A DNA stretch of 64,000 nucleotides, from positions 496,001 through 560,000 of the forward strand of contig NZ_VWWO01000002.1 of assembly GCF_011752935.1 (NCBI RefSeq), given 5' to 3'. The first letter of the stretch is position 1. The number at the start of each line of letters is the position of its first letter. The stretch comes from Chitinophaga sp. Cy-1792 (GTDB lineage Bacteria > Bacteroidota > Bacteroidia > Chitinophagales > Chitinophagaceae). A program made the translations under genes and the position numbers. This document shows, piece after piece, positions 8,491-18,028 of the stretch. The notes below the pieces were generated by a model. The model saw only the letters and a list, made by a program, of their open reading frames with translations, ran no database searches and was not told the origin of the DNA.

Positions 8491-10566
8491 ATGCACCGCA
8501 TGTTTAAAAACTTTTTGTTGTCTTTCTTTTTGCTGATGATTGCGGTTTATGCGAATGCACAGCAGGAACATAAAATTGTTGGCCTTGCCAATCCTAAGAA
8601 AACAAGTATACAGCTTCGCTGGTCGCCGGCGAGTTATATAGCCTGGGAGATGGGTAATAAATATGGATATGTAGTAGAGCGATTTACTATTTCTACCAAT
8701 GGCGTACTGACGCCGAACCCTAAGCCGGTATTGCTTTACCCGCAACCGATCAAACCTGCTACCCTGCAGGAAATGGAGAAACTGTCTGAAAAAGAAGAGC
8801 GTATAGCCATTGTTGCAGAGATGATCTATGGAGATGGTAATAAAAAATGGAAATCGGAAGCGGGAATGGGCGCATTTTTTGAAAAACAAAACCAGGACGA
8901 CTGGAGAATGGCCATGGCGTTATTGTCTTGCGATATGTCCGTGCAGGTAGCAAAGGCGGCTGGCTTATTCCTGGAAGATACTGCGGTGAAAGCCGGGGAA
9001 CGATATGCATACCGGATATTCCTGGCACAGCAGCCAAAGAACCTGATCATTGATACCGCTGTTGTCAGTGCAGCTCCCGGCCAGCAGACGTTGCTCGCAA
9101 GGCCGCCGGAACTCGCGATCGTATGCTCGGACAGTGCCGCCACGCTCGGCTGGCTCACCACTTTCAGTAAGGCTATGTATACGGCCTATCAGGTAGAAAG
9201 ATCTACCGACGGCAAAACATTCAAATCTATATCTGATCTGCCTGTTATACCAACTGCACCAGATGCCTCCGGCTTCTCCTACTATAAAGATGTATTGCCG
9301 GACAATGATACCCGTTTCTATTACCGCGTACGCGGTATTACTCCATTCGGGGAATATGGCCCTTACTCCAAAGTAGCGGATGGTATCGGTATGCCGGAAG
9401 TAGCAGAAAGGCCGGTCATGGATACCATGATAGTGATAAATAATAAAAAGGTGAAACTCCGCTGGCTACTGCCGGGAGATCTTGCCAAACAATTAGCTTC
9501 CATTGTGATCACCCGGGCAGATAATGGTAGCGGGCCTTTTAAAACTATTGCCACGCTGCCCTTTGCTAATGGTCCGGTGTATGAATATGTAGATGAAAAA
9601 CCATTTAATTCCAATTATTACCGGATAAAAGGTATCACCAAACGCGGAAAAGCGATATACTCCTTCCCTTATTTCGCGCAGTTAATAGATTCTACACCGC
9701 CGTCAGTTCCGGTAGGACTGGCAGGTAAGGTTGATTCTCTTGGTCATGTTACCCTGCAATGGGAAAAGAATACAGAGCCGGACCTGAAAGGTTACCGCGT
9801 ATTCCGCGCCAATGGCCTGAAGGAAGATTTTGTGGAGATGACTACCGAGGTAGCTGTTACACCAACATTCCTGGATACGATCGCCCTGAATACACTGGCA
9901 TCTAAAGTATATTATAAGGTTATCGCTATCGACAAAAATTATAACACCTCTCCCTATAGCCCTTACCTGATGTTGAAACGTCCGGATACCATCGCGCCAA
10001 CAGCGCCTGTTATTACCAAAGCTTATCGTAATGACAGCCTGCAGGCTGTGGTTCTGAACTGGATCAACAGTGAAAGCGAGGATGTAGTGAAATATACCTT
10101 GTACCGTATCAATACAAAAGACAGTGCCCGTGTAGCCGTAGCTACCTGGGATACTTCGTTTGTTCGTACCAGTTATAATGATACGACCTTGCAATTGGGT
10201 AATACTTACTACTACGCCCTGACCGTATGGGATGATGCAGGGAATAAGTCGACCGATATCAGTGGAGACGTATGGTTTGAGACCGGCAAACGTAGTGCAA
10301 TTAAGGATATTAAGGCAGTAGCAGATGGAGAGAAGAAAATGATTTCGCTTTCCTGGGCTGCCCCTAAAGAACAAGCCAGATCTTACCGGATTTACAGAGC
10401 AAAGAATGATGGTCCTTTTATATTATATGCAACGCAGGATGGTAAGCAGCCGCAGTGGAAAGATGATGAGGTGATGCTTGGCAATGTATATAAATACAAG
10501 ATTCTTGCAGTGCTGGATCATGATATAAAAACAGAAATGAGTAAGATAACTGAAGTGAAATATTAA
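8491..10566 (+). CDS. Exported protein with six fibronectin type III-like domains
   Basis: A 691-aa protein with a signal peptide at residues 1-23 (ending VYANA). The rest divides into about six FN3-like repeats. Each has a core such as IQLRWSP, LGWLTTF, VKLRWLLP, VTLQWEKN, VVLNWINS or ISLSWAAP, followed by a YxVxR strand and a closing YYRV/YYKV-type strand. Such modules are protein-protein or protein-glycan spacers, and no enzymatic domain is visible. It has no T9SS sorting tail and no lipobox, so it is probably periplasmic or carried by a partner. It starts 5 bp after the preceding stop and ends 10 bp before the SprB-repeat gene, which supports one transcript. Its role in the cluster is inferred as a linker or scaffold. 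Confidence 0.75.
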   Translation: MHRMFKNFLLSFFLLMIAVYANAQQEHKIVGLANPKKTSIQLRWSPASYIAWEMGNKYGYVVERFTISTNGVLTPNPKPVLLYPQPIKPATLQEMEKLSEKEERIAIVAEMIYGDGNKKWKSEAGMGAFFEKQNQDDWRMAMALLSCDMSVQVAKAAGLFLEDTAVKAGERYAYRIFLAQQPKNLIIDTAVVSAAPGQQTLLARPPELAIVCSDSAATLGWLTTFSKAMYTAYQVERSTDGKTFKSISDLPVIPTAPDASGFSYYKDVLPDNDTRFYYRVRGITPFGEYGPYSKVADGIGMPEVAERPVMDTMIVINNKKVKLRWLLPGDLAKQLASIVITRADNGSGPFKTIATLPFANGPVYEYVDEKPFNSNYYRIKGITKRGKAIYSFPYFAQLIDSTPPSVPVGLAGKVDSLGHVTLQWEKNTEPDLKGYRVFRANGLKEDFVEMTTEVAVTPTFLDTIALNTLASKVYYKVIAIDKNYNTSPYSPYLMLKRPDTIAPTAPVITKAYRNDSLQAVVLNWINSESEDVVKYTLYRINTKDSARVAVATWDTSFVRTSYNDTTLQLGNTYYYALTVWDDAGNKSTDISGDVWFETGKRSAIKDIKAVADGEKKMISLSWAAPKEQARSYRIYRAKNDGPFILYATQDGKQPQWKDDEVMLGNVYKYKILAVLDHDIKTEMSKITEVKY

Positions 10567-10576
10567 CCCCAATCCT

Positions 10577-13500
10577 ATGAAAAGAATTTTACTTTTTTTA
10601 TTTTTTATAATACCTTTTATAACCGAAGCGCAGGTAGCAGACCTGCAGTTTAAGGTGACTGCGCTGGGGGCGAACTACAATGATAGTCGCTCCAAGGGAG
10701 CGCGCTTTCGCTTTTACCAGAGTCAGTGGACGGATGATTATCACCGGCTGATCTGCATACAACGAACAGAACAGAATTTTAATGCCGTTTTGAATGGAAA
10801 TGATGCTGTTATTTTTAACTGGTGGACGGTGAATCTGAATAGTGTTGCCAAATTGATAATGGTGACCCATAACGAACGTAAAGATGATAGTGACCCCTGC
10901 ACCGCGCAAGGGGTTTCCGACGTTACGACCAATGTGCCCGATTTGCATGAAGCCAGTACAACGATCCAGTTTACTCCATCAACCTATCCACAAGGCCAGT
11001 TCATACCGCTCGGCAGAACCTTTATTTATAGTGATGGTTATACCACTTATGCGGATGTTTCGATAAAATTACCCGTGTTAAAGCCTGGCACCCCTCAGCT
11101 CAATGATAACTATGGTAGTACCACTAACTTCTGTACCAATGATTCGATCAGGCTCTCCTCTGTAAATTCCTTCAATAGTACAGGGTTAACCTATACCTGG
11201 GAGTATGCCATTACAGATGAAGACTATAATATAAAGAATCCGGATAAATGCTTCTGTGAATCTATTGATCCATCCACTGGAAAATGTGGCCACTGGGGTG
11301 ATGTCTGGTACATGGGAGCGGATGGAAATGAATATTCTGTATGGCAATTTATTGAAAGTTACGATTGTGATTTACCAGATTATGTAACCGTTCATAACTG
11401 GAAAGTACTGAAGGCAGGTACCACTTCTAATAGCTTCTACTTTGACCCGAAGACGCTGGTTCCTGGAAATACAACTACCAAAAAAGTACTGTTACGGGTG
11501 AAAGCTACCAGTCCTTTGAATTATGTGAGTGAATATTCGGATATATCTACATTTTTCTTCCTGCCTTCACCACCTAAAGTAGATGCTTCCAGGAAAATAG
11601 AAACAAAGGCTTGTTACGGAGAAGAAAATGGTAGCGTAGTGATTCCTCATACTGCCATTGTATCCAATTATACTACCTTACGCTGGCTGCTGAGAAAAGG
11701 CACGAACCCTCAGCCCTGTGACCCGACATCGACAGGGAATACAAGCTGCGGTGATGTTTTGTGGAGTAATGGCGCCGAACCGGCCAATAAGGATATTGTT
11801 ATCAATGGTATGGCTCCGGGAGACTATTCCCTCTGGATATTGAACCCTGGTAATGAAGCTGGTAACTGTTACACACCCGTTGTTGTACATATTGGGCAGG
11901 AAGATCAATTACAGATCCCTGCGGATAAGGTGATTACTGCCAATGTTAGCTGTAATGGCGCCAATGATGGAAGAATCAGTGTAACTGCTATCGGAGGAAA
12001 AGTTGACGCCGGGTATAAGTTTACATTAAAAGACCAGGGTAATAATATACTGGTACCTGAACAACTTGTTGCCGGCAATACCTTCTCCTGGAATAACCTG
12101 GCAGCGGGTAATTATACGGCCGTGGTGCAAAATGGAGCTTGTAGCCAATCTGTTAGCGTGAAGGTAACATTGACCCAGCCGCCACTGATCACAGGCCAGA
12201 TTGATGTGGTGCAGCCGGACTGTAACACGCCGGGCAATGGTAGCATCAGTATTACTGCAACGCCAGTGGCTACCAACTATCAGTACCGCTTATGGCAAAA
12301 TGGTACTTTGGTCGCCTCGTCAGCAGTAACAACTGCTACTTCCTATATCTTCCCTGATTTACATAGTGGCGACTATTCCGTTGAAATTATTAATGCAGAT
12401 TTCCCTGCCTGTACCGGATGGAGTACTACTGCTACGCTGAATGCAGTGCCTGCACTGGCTATCCAGCTGACGCAGCGCGACAGCGTTTCCTGCTATGGTG
12501 GCAGTGATGGCCACCTGGCATTTAGTGCTTCCGGCGGTTCGGGGCAGTTCCGCTATGAGTTGACGGATGCCAATAATAATGTCATTAACAATAATACTGG
12601 CGACTTTACTGACCTTGCCGCCGGAAATTATACTGCAAAAGTTTATAACCGTAAGCTGTCCTGTAATGATTTTGCTGCTGTTGATGTGGAAGTATTCCAG
12701 CGTGCACCCTTAACCGTATCGCTGGTGCCTGCAAATATTTCCTGTAATGGCGCTGCGGATGGTACATTGCGTGCTGTTGCCGGTGGTGGGTCTGCTTCCT
12801 GGAAATACACCTGGCAGCAGCTGAAGAATGGCAACTGGATTGGTAATAGCTTCTGGTTTAGTACAGATGTTAAAATAGAAGGATTGGAAGCAGGTACTTA
12901 CCGTGTTATCGTGACGGACCTGAAATCGCCTGCCAGCTGTACGGTTACTTCAGACCCTGTTACCATTACGGAACCAACACCTATTGTGCTGGGTGCTATA
13001 CATGTAACTGATGCCATTTGTATGGCAGATGGTGCGCAGCTCTCCGCCAGCGCTAGTGGCGGTGATGGCACCTATACCTTTGCATGGTCAGCGAATAACG
13101 GCACCACCTATACGGCGTTTACTTCGCCAATGGCGGTAAGGCAACCGGGTGATTATATCATTAAAGTGACCGATGCCAGCGGTTGTGTTAGTATCAGTGA
13201 TAACCCTGCGCATATCGCCTTGCCGGCAGCACCGCTGTCGATGAGCGCTACAATGTCCGATTATCATGGTTTCAATATTTCCTGTAAAGATGCTGCCGAC
13301 GGTATAATCACTGTTACTGCTGCCGGTGGTAACGGGGGTGCCTATTCGGGATATCAATATAAAATAGATAATGGCGCATTCCAGGCAGGTAACATATTTG
13401 ATCATCTTACCCAGGGAACTTATGTTATAACAGTAAGAGATGGCAGGGGCTGTGAGGTCTCATCTAGCTATACGCTGACCCAGCCTGATTTACAGCTGAC

Positions 13501-16210
13501 AGTCACCAAACAGGATATTAACTGTTATGGTGCCGCTACCGGTACGCTTAGTGCCGCGATCAGCGGAGGAGCAGCTCCTTATCAGCTGACACTGAACGGA
13601 AACCCGGTAGCTGCTGGCCAGCCAATGACCGGCCTTGCAGCAGGACAGTATAGTTTGCATGCTACTGATGCCAATGGCTGTAGCCAGGATGTTGCTATCC
13701 GTATCCTGTATACGTACCCGCAACTCAGTATCAATACTGCAACTGCAACGGATATACGCTGCCTGGGTGAAACGGGCCTGATTACGCTGTCAGGAAATGG
13801 TGGAGATAATAATTATACTTTCTATATCAGTAATAATAACTGGGCTACCGCTACAACTTATACCAGTGGCTCGCCGCTGGCAGCGGGCACATACCAGCTG
13901 CGCGTTGCAGATGGCGCAGGTTGCAATACCGATTATTCATCTTCCCTGACCATTACTGCACCTGCTGCTGCTATTGATTTTACGACTGTTTTATCTGATT
14001 ATAATGGATTCAATATTTCCTGCGTAGGTGGTAATAACGGTTATGCACAGATTACCGCTACAGGTGGTAACGGTAATGAATATACGGGTTATACCTATGC
14101 TATTGATAACGGACCTTTCGGTGCAAATTCATTGGTACAGGACATATATGCAGGCACGCACCTGCTGAAAGTGCAGGATGGGCGCGGTTGTATTGTATCC
14201 AAACCAGTGACCCTTACAGAATCGGCGAAGGCCTTGTCTATAGCGCTGGTAAGCAAACAGGATGTTCGTTGTGCTGCAACACCGGGAGGAAGTATTACGG
14301 TAACCGGTGCCGGTGGCGCCGGACAGCTGCAATACAGTATCGACGGTACTACCTGGCAGGCAGGCACCACCTTCAACGGACTGGTAGCAGGCGATTACAG
14401 GATTAAGGTTAAGGACTTAAATAGTTGTTCCAATGTCCTGGATGTAACCATAGCCTCGCTGAACCCTGCTATCACGATAGATAATATTACCTCCAAAGAT
14501 ATTGTCTGCTACGGCACTTCCGGTACCATTGCCCTGCAATCGCATGGTGGTAGCGGTGTGCTGACCAATCAATATTCGCTGAACGGCAACGCCTATACTA
14601 ATTTTACGAATACAACGGCATTGCCGGCAGGCAGCTATGTAGTTCGTGTAACGGATGCTATTGGCTGTAATTCAAAAGAGAGCATGCCGATTACGATCAG
14701 CAGCCCGGCTGCCGCGCTGAGTGCAACCATCACAACAAGTGACTTCAACGGCCGCCAGATTTCCTGCTACGGCCTCCAGGACGGAACTTTCAGTATTGTG
14801 GCCGCTGGTGGTAACGGTGCCACATATACCGGATATACCTATAGTATTAACGGTGCTGCGTATACGAATACGCCGAATTATACCAACCAGCCGGCAGGTA
14901 ATTATACCATTGCCATTAAAGATAGCCGTGGATGTGTGATTAACAAATCTGTTAGTCTGACGCAGCCATCAGCGCCGGTTTCACTGGCGGTAATCAACCA
15001 GGTAAACCTGGATTGCGGCGGTGTGCCTACCGGTAAATTCGATCTGCAGGCAAATGGTGGTACATCTCCCTATACCTATGCTGTTACTGGTAATAATAAC
15101 AGTACCGGCAAATATGATCAGCTGGATGCCGGCATATACAATGCGCAGGTGAAAGATGTAAATGGCTGTACAGCTACTGCCACTACTACGATTAAAGCAT
15201 TGTACCCCGCGATTGCAGCTACTGCGGCTATCACACCTGTCAACTGTTTCGGTGAAACTTCCGGTGCCATTCGTATATCCGCTACCGGTGGTGACGGTAC
15301 CTATAACTATCAGTGGAGTAATGGCAACGGCAACAGCCAGGTGGCCGACAGAATACCTGCGGGTAACTACGACCTCCGGATCACTGATGGCAAAGGATGT
15401 TACAAAGACTTCAACTATACAGTTGTGCAGCCTGAGCTGCTGAATATGAGCGCTACCGGTGCCGCCGTATGTGATGGCCTGAACGATGGCGCCATCAGTG
15501 CAACAGTAACCGGTGGTACATCTCCCTATAACTACTCCTTGAATAATGGTGCATTCACTACAGATGCCAGCTTCAAAAACATCGTTCCGGGCAGCTATAA
15601 CCTGCTGGTAAAAGATGCACATGGCTGTATGACACACCAGGATTTAACCATCGAAAAAGCGAACGTTAAACCGGATGTCGACTTCCTGGTTGCCAGTCGT
15701 AAGAATGCGATGGATACCCTGATCATCAAGGAAATCAGCCTGCCGGCGCCGGACCATGTTACCTGGAATTTCCATCCACTGGCGATGGTGCTTGGTTACA
15801 GCGAAGGTACGCCGATAGTGAAGTTCAATGCCGCAGGAACCTATTGGATTGAAATGGAAGCGACTTTCGGCAGCTGTACCTATACACTGCGGAAAAATAT
15901 CACCATAGATAATTTCGACCCGACAGCTGGTCCTTCCTATAACACACCGGTGCAGGTGATCGATACGGCTATGTTATCGCCAAACCCGAATACGGGCGTG
16001 TTTAAGCTGAACGTGAAACTCAACAGGAAGCAGCAGGCTATCGTAACGGTATTTGACATGACGGGCAAGATTTACGATAAACGGCAGTATACACCTACGA
16101 TGACGATAGACGACCAGTTTTCGCTCAGTAACGTCATCACGGGCACCTATGTACTGCGGATAGTGACGGAAAATGAAAGTAAGGATATACGTTTCATCAT
16201 TACCAGGTAA
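10577..16210 (+). CDS. SprB-repeat cell-surface adhesin with T9SS sorting domain
   Basis: A 1877-aa secreted surface protein. Residues 1-18 are a signal peptide (ending FITEA). From about residue 343 to 1700 there are roughly 16 SprB-like repeats of 70-90 aa. Each is marked by a C-x-G-x-x-x-G core, for example SCNGANDGRISVTAIGG, SCYGGSDGHLAFSASGG and VNCFGETSGAIRISATGG. A PKD-like domain follows at about 1700-1775. The last 80 residues form a type A T9SS C-terminal domain, with SPNPNTGVFKLNV, then VFDMTGK, then a closing VLRIVTENESKDIRFIITR. Proteins of this type (SprB of Flavobacterium) leave the cell through the type IX system and act in adhesion or gliding. The T9SS core genes are not in this window. 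Its place between an FN3 protein and an outer-membrane barrel suggests it is the outward-facing part of the cluster. Confidence 0.88.
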   Translation: MKRILLFLFFIIPFITEAQVADLQFKVTALGANYNDSRSKGARFRFYQSQWTDDYHRLICIQRTEQNFNAVLNGNDAVIFNWWTVNLNSVAKLIMVTHNERKDDSDPCTAQGVSDVTTNVPDLHEASTTIQFTPSTYPQGQFIPLGRTFIYSDGYTTYADVSIKLPVLKPGTPQLNDNYGSTTNFCTNDSIRLSSVNSFNSTGLTYTWEYAITDEDYNIKNPDKCFCESIDPSTGKCGHWGDVWYMGADGNEYSVWQFIESYDCDLPDYVTVHNWKVLKAGTTSNSFYFDPKTLVPGNTTTKKVLLRVKATSPLNYVSEYSDISTFFFLPSPPKVDASRKIETKACYGEENGSVVIPHTAIVSNYTTLRWLLRKGTNPQPCDPTSTGNTSCGDVLWSNGAEPANKDIVINGMAPGDYSLWILNPGNEAGNCYTPVVVHIGQEDQLQIPADKVITANVSCNGANDGRISVTAIGGKVDAGYKFTLKDQGNNILVPEQLVAGNTFSWNNLAAGNYTAVVQNGACSQSVSVKVTLTQPPLITGQIDVVQPDCNTPGNGSISITATPVATNYQYRLWQNGTLVASSAVTTATSYIFPDLHSGDYSVEIINADFPACTGWSTTATLNAVPALAIQLTQRDSVSCYGGSDGHLAFSASGGSGQFRYELTDANNNVINNNTGDFTDLAAGNYTAKVYNRKLSCNDFAAVDVEVFQRAPLTVSLVPANISCNGAADGTLRAVAGGGSASWKYTWQQLKNGNWIGNSFWFSTDVKIEGLEAGTYRVIVTDLKSPASCTVTSDPVTITEPTPIVLGAIHVTDAICMADGAQLSASASGGDGTYTFAWSANNGTTYTAFTSPMAVRQPGDYIIKVTDASGCVSISDNPAHIALPAAPLSMSATMSDYHGFNISCKDAADGIITVTAAGGNGGAYSGYQYKIDNGAFQAGNIFDHLTQGTYVITVRDGRGCEVSSSYTLTQPDLQLTVTKQDINCYGAATGTLSAAISGGAAPYQLTLNGNPVAAGQPMTGLAAGQYSLHATDANGCSQDVAIRILYTYPQLSINTATATDIRCLGETGLITLSGNGGDNNYTFYISNNNWATATTYTSGSPLAAGTYQLRVADGAGCNTDYSSSLTITAPAAAIDFTTVLSDYNGFNISCVGGNNGYAQITATGGNGNEYTGYTYAIDNGPFGANSLVQDIYAGTHLLKVQDGRGCIVSKPVTLTESAKALSIALVSKQDVRCAATPGGSITVTGAGGAGQLQYSIDGTTWQAGTTFNGLVAGDYRIKVKDLNSCSNVLDVTIASLNPAITIDNITSKDIVCYGTSGTIALQSHGGSGVLTNQYSLNGNAYTNFTNTTALPAGSYVVRVTDAIGCNSKESMPITISSPAAALSATITTSDFNGRQISCYGLQDGTFSIVAAGGNGATYTGYTYSINGAAYTNTPNYTNQPAGNYTIAIKDSRGCVINKSVSLTQPSAPVSLAVINQVNLDCGGVPTGKFDLQANGGTSPYTYAVTGNNNSTGKYDQLDAGIYNAQVKDVNGCTATATTTIKALYPAIAATAAITPVNCFGETSGAIRISATGGDGTYNYQWSNGNGNSQVADRIPAGNYDLRITDGKGCYKDFNYTVVQPELLNMSATGAAVCDGLNDGAISATVTGGTSPYNYSLNNGAFTTDASFKNIVPGSYNLLVKDAHGCMTHQDLTIEKANVKPDVDFLVASRKNAMDTLIIKEISLPAPDHVTWNFHPLAMVLGYSEGTPIVKFNAAGTYWIEMEATFGSCTYTLRKNITIDNFDPTAGPSYNTPVQVIDTAMLSPNPNTGVFKLNVKLNRKQQAIVTVFDMTGKIYDKRQYTPTMTIDDQFSLSNVITGTYVLRIVTENESKDIRFIITR

Positions 16211-16229
16211 ACCCATCAAAAGAAGAACT

Positions 16230-18020
16230 ATGAGAAGAGCCTATATCTATGTGGTAGCATTCATGCTAATGGTGGGTGTACCGGGCCTTGCCTGGGGGCA
16301 GTCCCTTGATCAGCTGGGCGCCAAAAAAGGCATCAGTATGAGCGGGTCGCTGAATGCCTCCGCAACAGCTTATACTGCCAGTGGTATTGAAAGTCGCCGT
16401 GACCCGCTGGCCTGGTATTTCAACGGGAATCTGAACATTAATATGTTCGGCTACGATATGCCGTTTACTTTCAGCTATAGTAACCAGGGCAGTAACTATT
16501 CGCAGCCATTCAACCAGTTTCGGTTTGCGCCTTCCTACAAATGGGCGCGGGCTTATTTTGGTACCACCAGCATGAACTTTTCCAACTATACACTGGCGGG
16601 TCATATGTTCAATGGCGCCGGCGTGGAGCTCTCACCGGGGAAATGGCGGGTATCTGCCATGTACGGGCAGCTGCTGAAAGCAGTACAGTTTGATGTGGTA
16701 CATCCGGAGAATTATAGCCGTGCTGCCTTTGAGCGTAATGGATATGGCATGAAGGTAGGCTATGAAAATAACGGAGACGCCTATGGTATTTCCATCTTCC
16801 GGGCGAAGGATAAAATCGGCTCACTGGAATTTATTCCTGCTGACGCCACCATTACCCCGAAAGAGAATGTGGCCATGGCTTTCAATTTGCGTAAAACATT
16901 ATTCAAACGCTTCTTCACAGATATTGAATACTCCGTATCTGCGCTGAACCGCGATACGCGTGGGCTTAAAGGGACAGACAGCACCGTGAAACCATCCCAT
17001 AACTTTTTAGGTAACCTGCTGGCACCATCAGGAACAACCAGTTATTTTGATGCGATCCAGGCCGGCTTTGGTTATTCCGGCAGCTTTTATTCTGTACAGC
17101 TGCGTTATGAACGGGTAGCGCCAGATTATGAAACATTGGGTGCATATACGGTGGTAAACGATATGCGTAATATCACCATTGCCCCAACAGTGACCTTGTT
17201 TAAAGGAAAGGTAAACCTGTCCGGCAACGCAGGGATGCAGGTGAATAACCTGGACCATAACCGTGCTACAGACGACAAGCGCTTTGTAGGTACTTTCAAT
17301 GCAGCTGTGATGCCAAACGACCACTGGGCGCTCAACGGAAGTTATTCCAACTTCAGCAATTACACCCGTATGCGGCCACAGGTAGATCCGTATTTTAACA
17401 ATGCCATGGATACGCTGGATTTCTACCAGGTCAACAATAGTTATACCGGTATGGTGATGTACAGAAGAGGAACCAAGGAGCACCAGCATACCATCTCTCT
17501 TAATTCTTCCTATCAGTATGCCAGTAATACCAGCAGTGCAAAGGATGCAGTTCCTAACCTGAGCAAATTCTTTACATCTGCCTTAAGTTATAATTATAAT
17601 ATTCAACCCAAAAACCTCTCTCTTACCGGAGGGGTAAACTATTATAACAATACTGCCACCGGTGTTCAAACCAGTTTTGTAGGCCCGACGGTAAATGTCA
17701 GCAAGTTATATTTCGATAAAACTTTCCGGACAGCTGTTATGGCTACCTATAATATGACGCAGGCCACTACTACCGTTGCGTCTACCGGAGAAGAGAAGAC
17801 GACCGGCAGTTCACTTTTCAATACAGGATTAAACTTCAACTATACACCGAAGGGAAAGAAAACAGAAGGTGCAACGCCGGAGGGTACACGAAAACTATTC
17901 CGAAACAAATCCGGTCATAATGTTGGATTATCCGTGGTATACCTGATGCGTGGCGCCAGTGCATCGATACCGGCTTACAGTGAGCTGACCAGTACCATTA
18001 ACTATACCTATTCCTTTTAA
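16230..18020 (+). CDS. Outer-membrane beta-barrel protein of the toxin/adhesin cluster
   Basis: A 596-aa protein starting at the ATG at 16230, 19 bp after the adhesin stop; a longer frame from 16173 would overlap that gene and bury the signal peptide. Residues 1-24 are a signal peptide (ending GLAWGQ). The rest is a regular series of amphipathic strands rich in Tyr, Asn, Ser and Gly (FSYSNQGSNYS, VGYENNGDAYGISIFR, ALNGSYSNFSNYT), closing with TINYTYSF. A terminal aromatic strand is typical of outer-membrane barrels. No plug, TonB box or enzyme motif is seen. I cannot name the family; size and position suggest an anchor or translocation pore for neighbouring secreted proteins. The toxin gene starts 8 bp downstream. 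Confidence 0.72.
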   Translation: MRRAYIYVVAFMLMVGVPGLAWGQSLDQLGAKKGISMSGSLNASATAYTASGIESRRDPLAWYFNGNLNINMFGYDMPFTFSYSNQGSNYSQPFNQFRFAPSYKWARAYFGTTSMNFSNYTLAGHMFNGAGVELSPGKWRVSAMYGQLLKAVQFDVVHPENYSRAAFERNGYGMKVGYENNGDAYGISIFRAKDKIGSLEFIPADATITPKENVAMAFNLRKTLFKRFFTDIEYSVSALNRDTRGLKGTDSTVKPSHNFLGNLLAPSGTTSYFDAIQAGFGYSGSFYSVQLRYERVAPDYETLGAYTVVNDMRNITIAPTVTLFKGKVNLSGNAGMQVNNLDHNRATDDKRFVGTFNAAVMPNDHWALNGSYSNFSNYTRMRPQVDPYFNNAMDTLDFYQVNNSYTGMVMYRRGTKEHQHTISLNSSYQYASNTSSAKDAVPNLSKFFTSALSYNYNIQPKNLSLTGGVNYYNNTATGVQTSFVGPTVNVSKLYFDKTFRTAVMATYNMTQATTTVASTGEEKTTGSSLFNTGLNFNYTPKGKKTEGATPEGTRKLFRNKSGHNVGLSVVYLMRGASASIPAYSELTSTINYTYSF

Positions 18021-18028
18021 TACCCTAT

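Noticed and set aside
10577..16210. Repeats as a CRISPR array or DNA tandem repeat
   Set aside because: The repetition is at protein level (SprB-like domains) with diverged DNA; there are no constant repeats or spacers.
16173..16229. Longer start for the outer-membrane barrel gene
   Set aside because: It would overlap the adhesin gene by 38 bp and place a charged leader before a good signal peptide. The ATG at 16230 is better.
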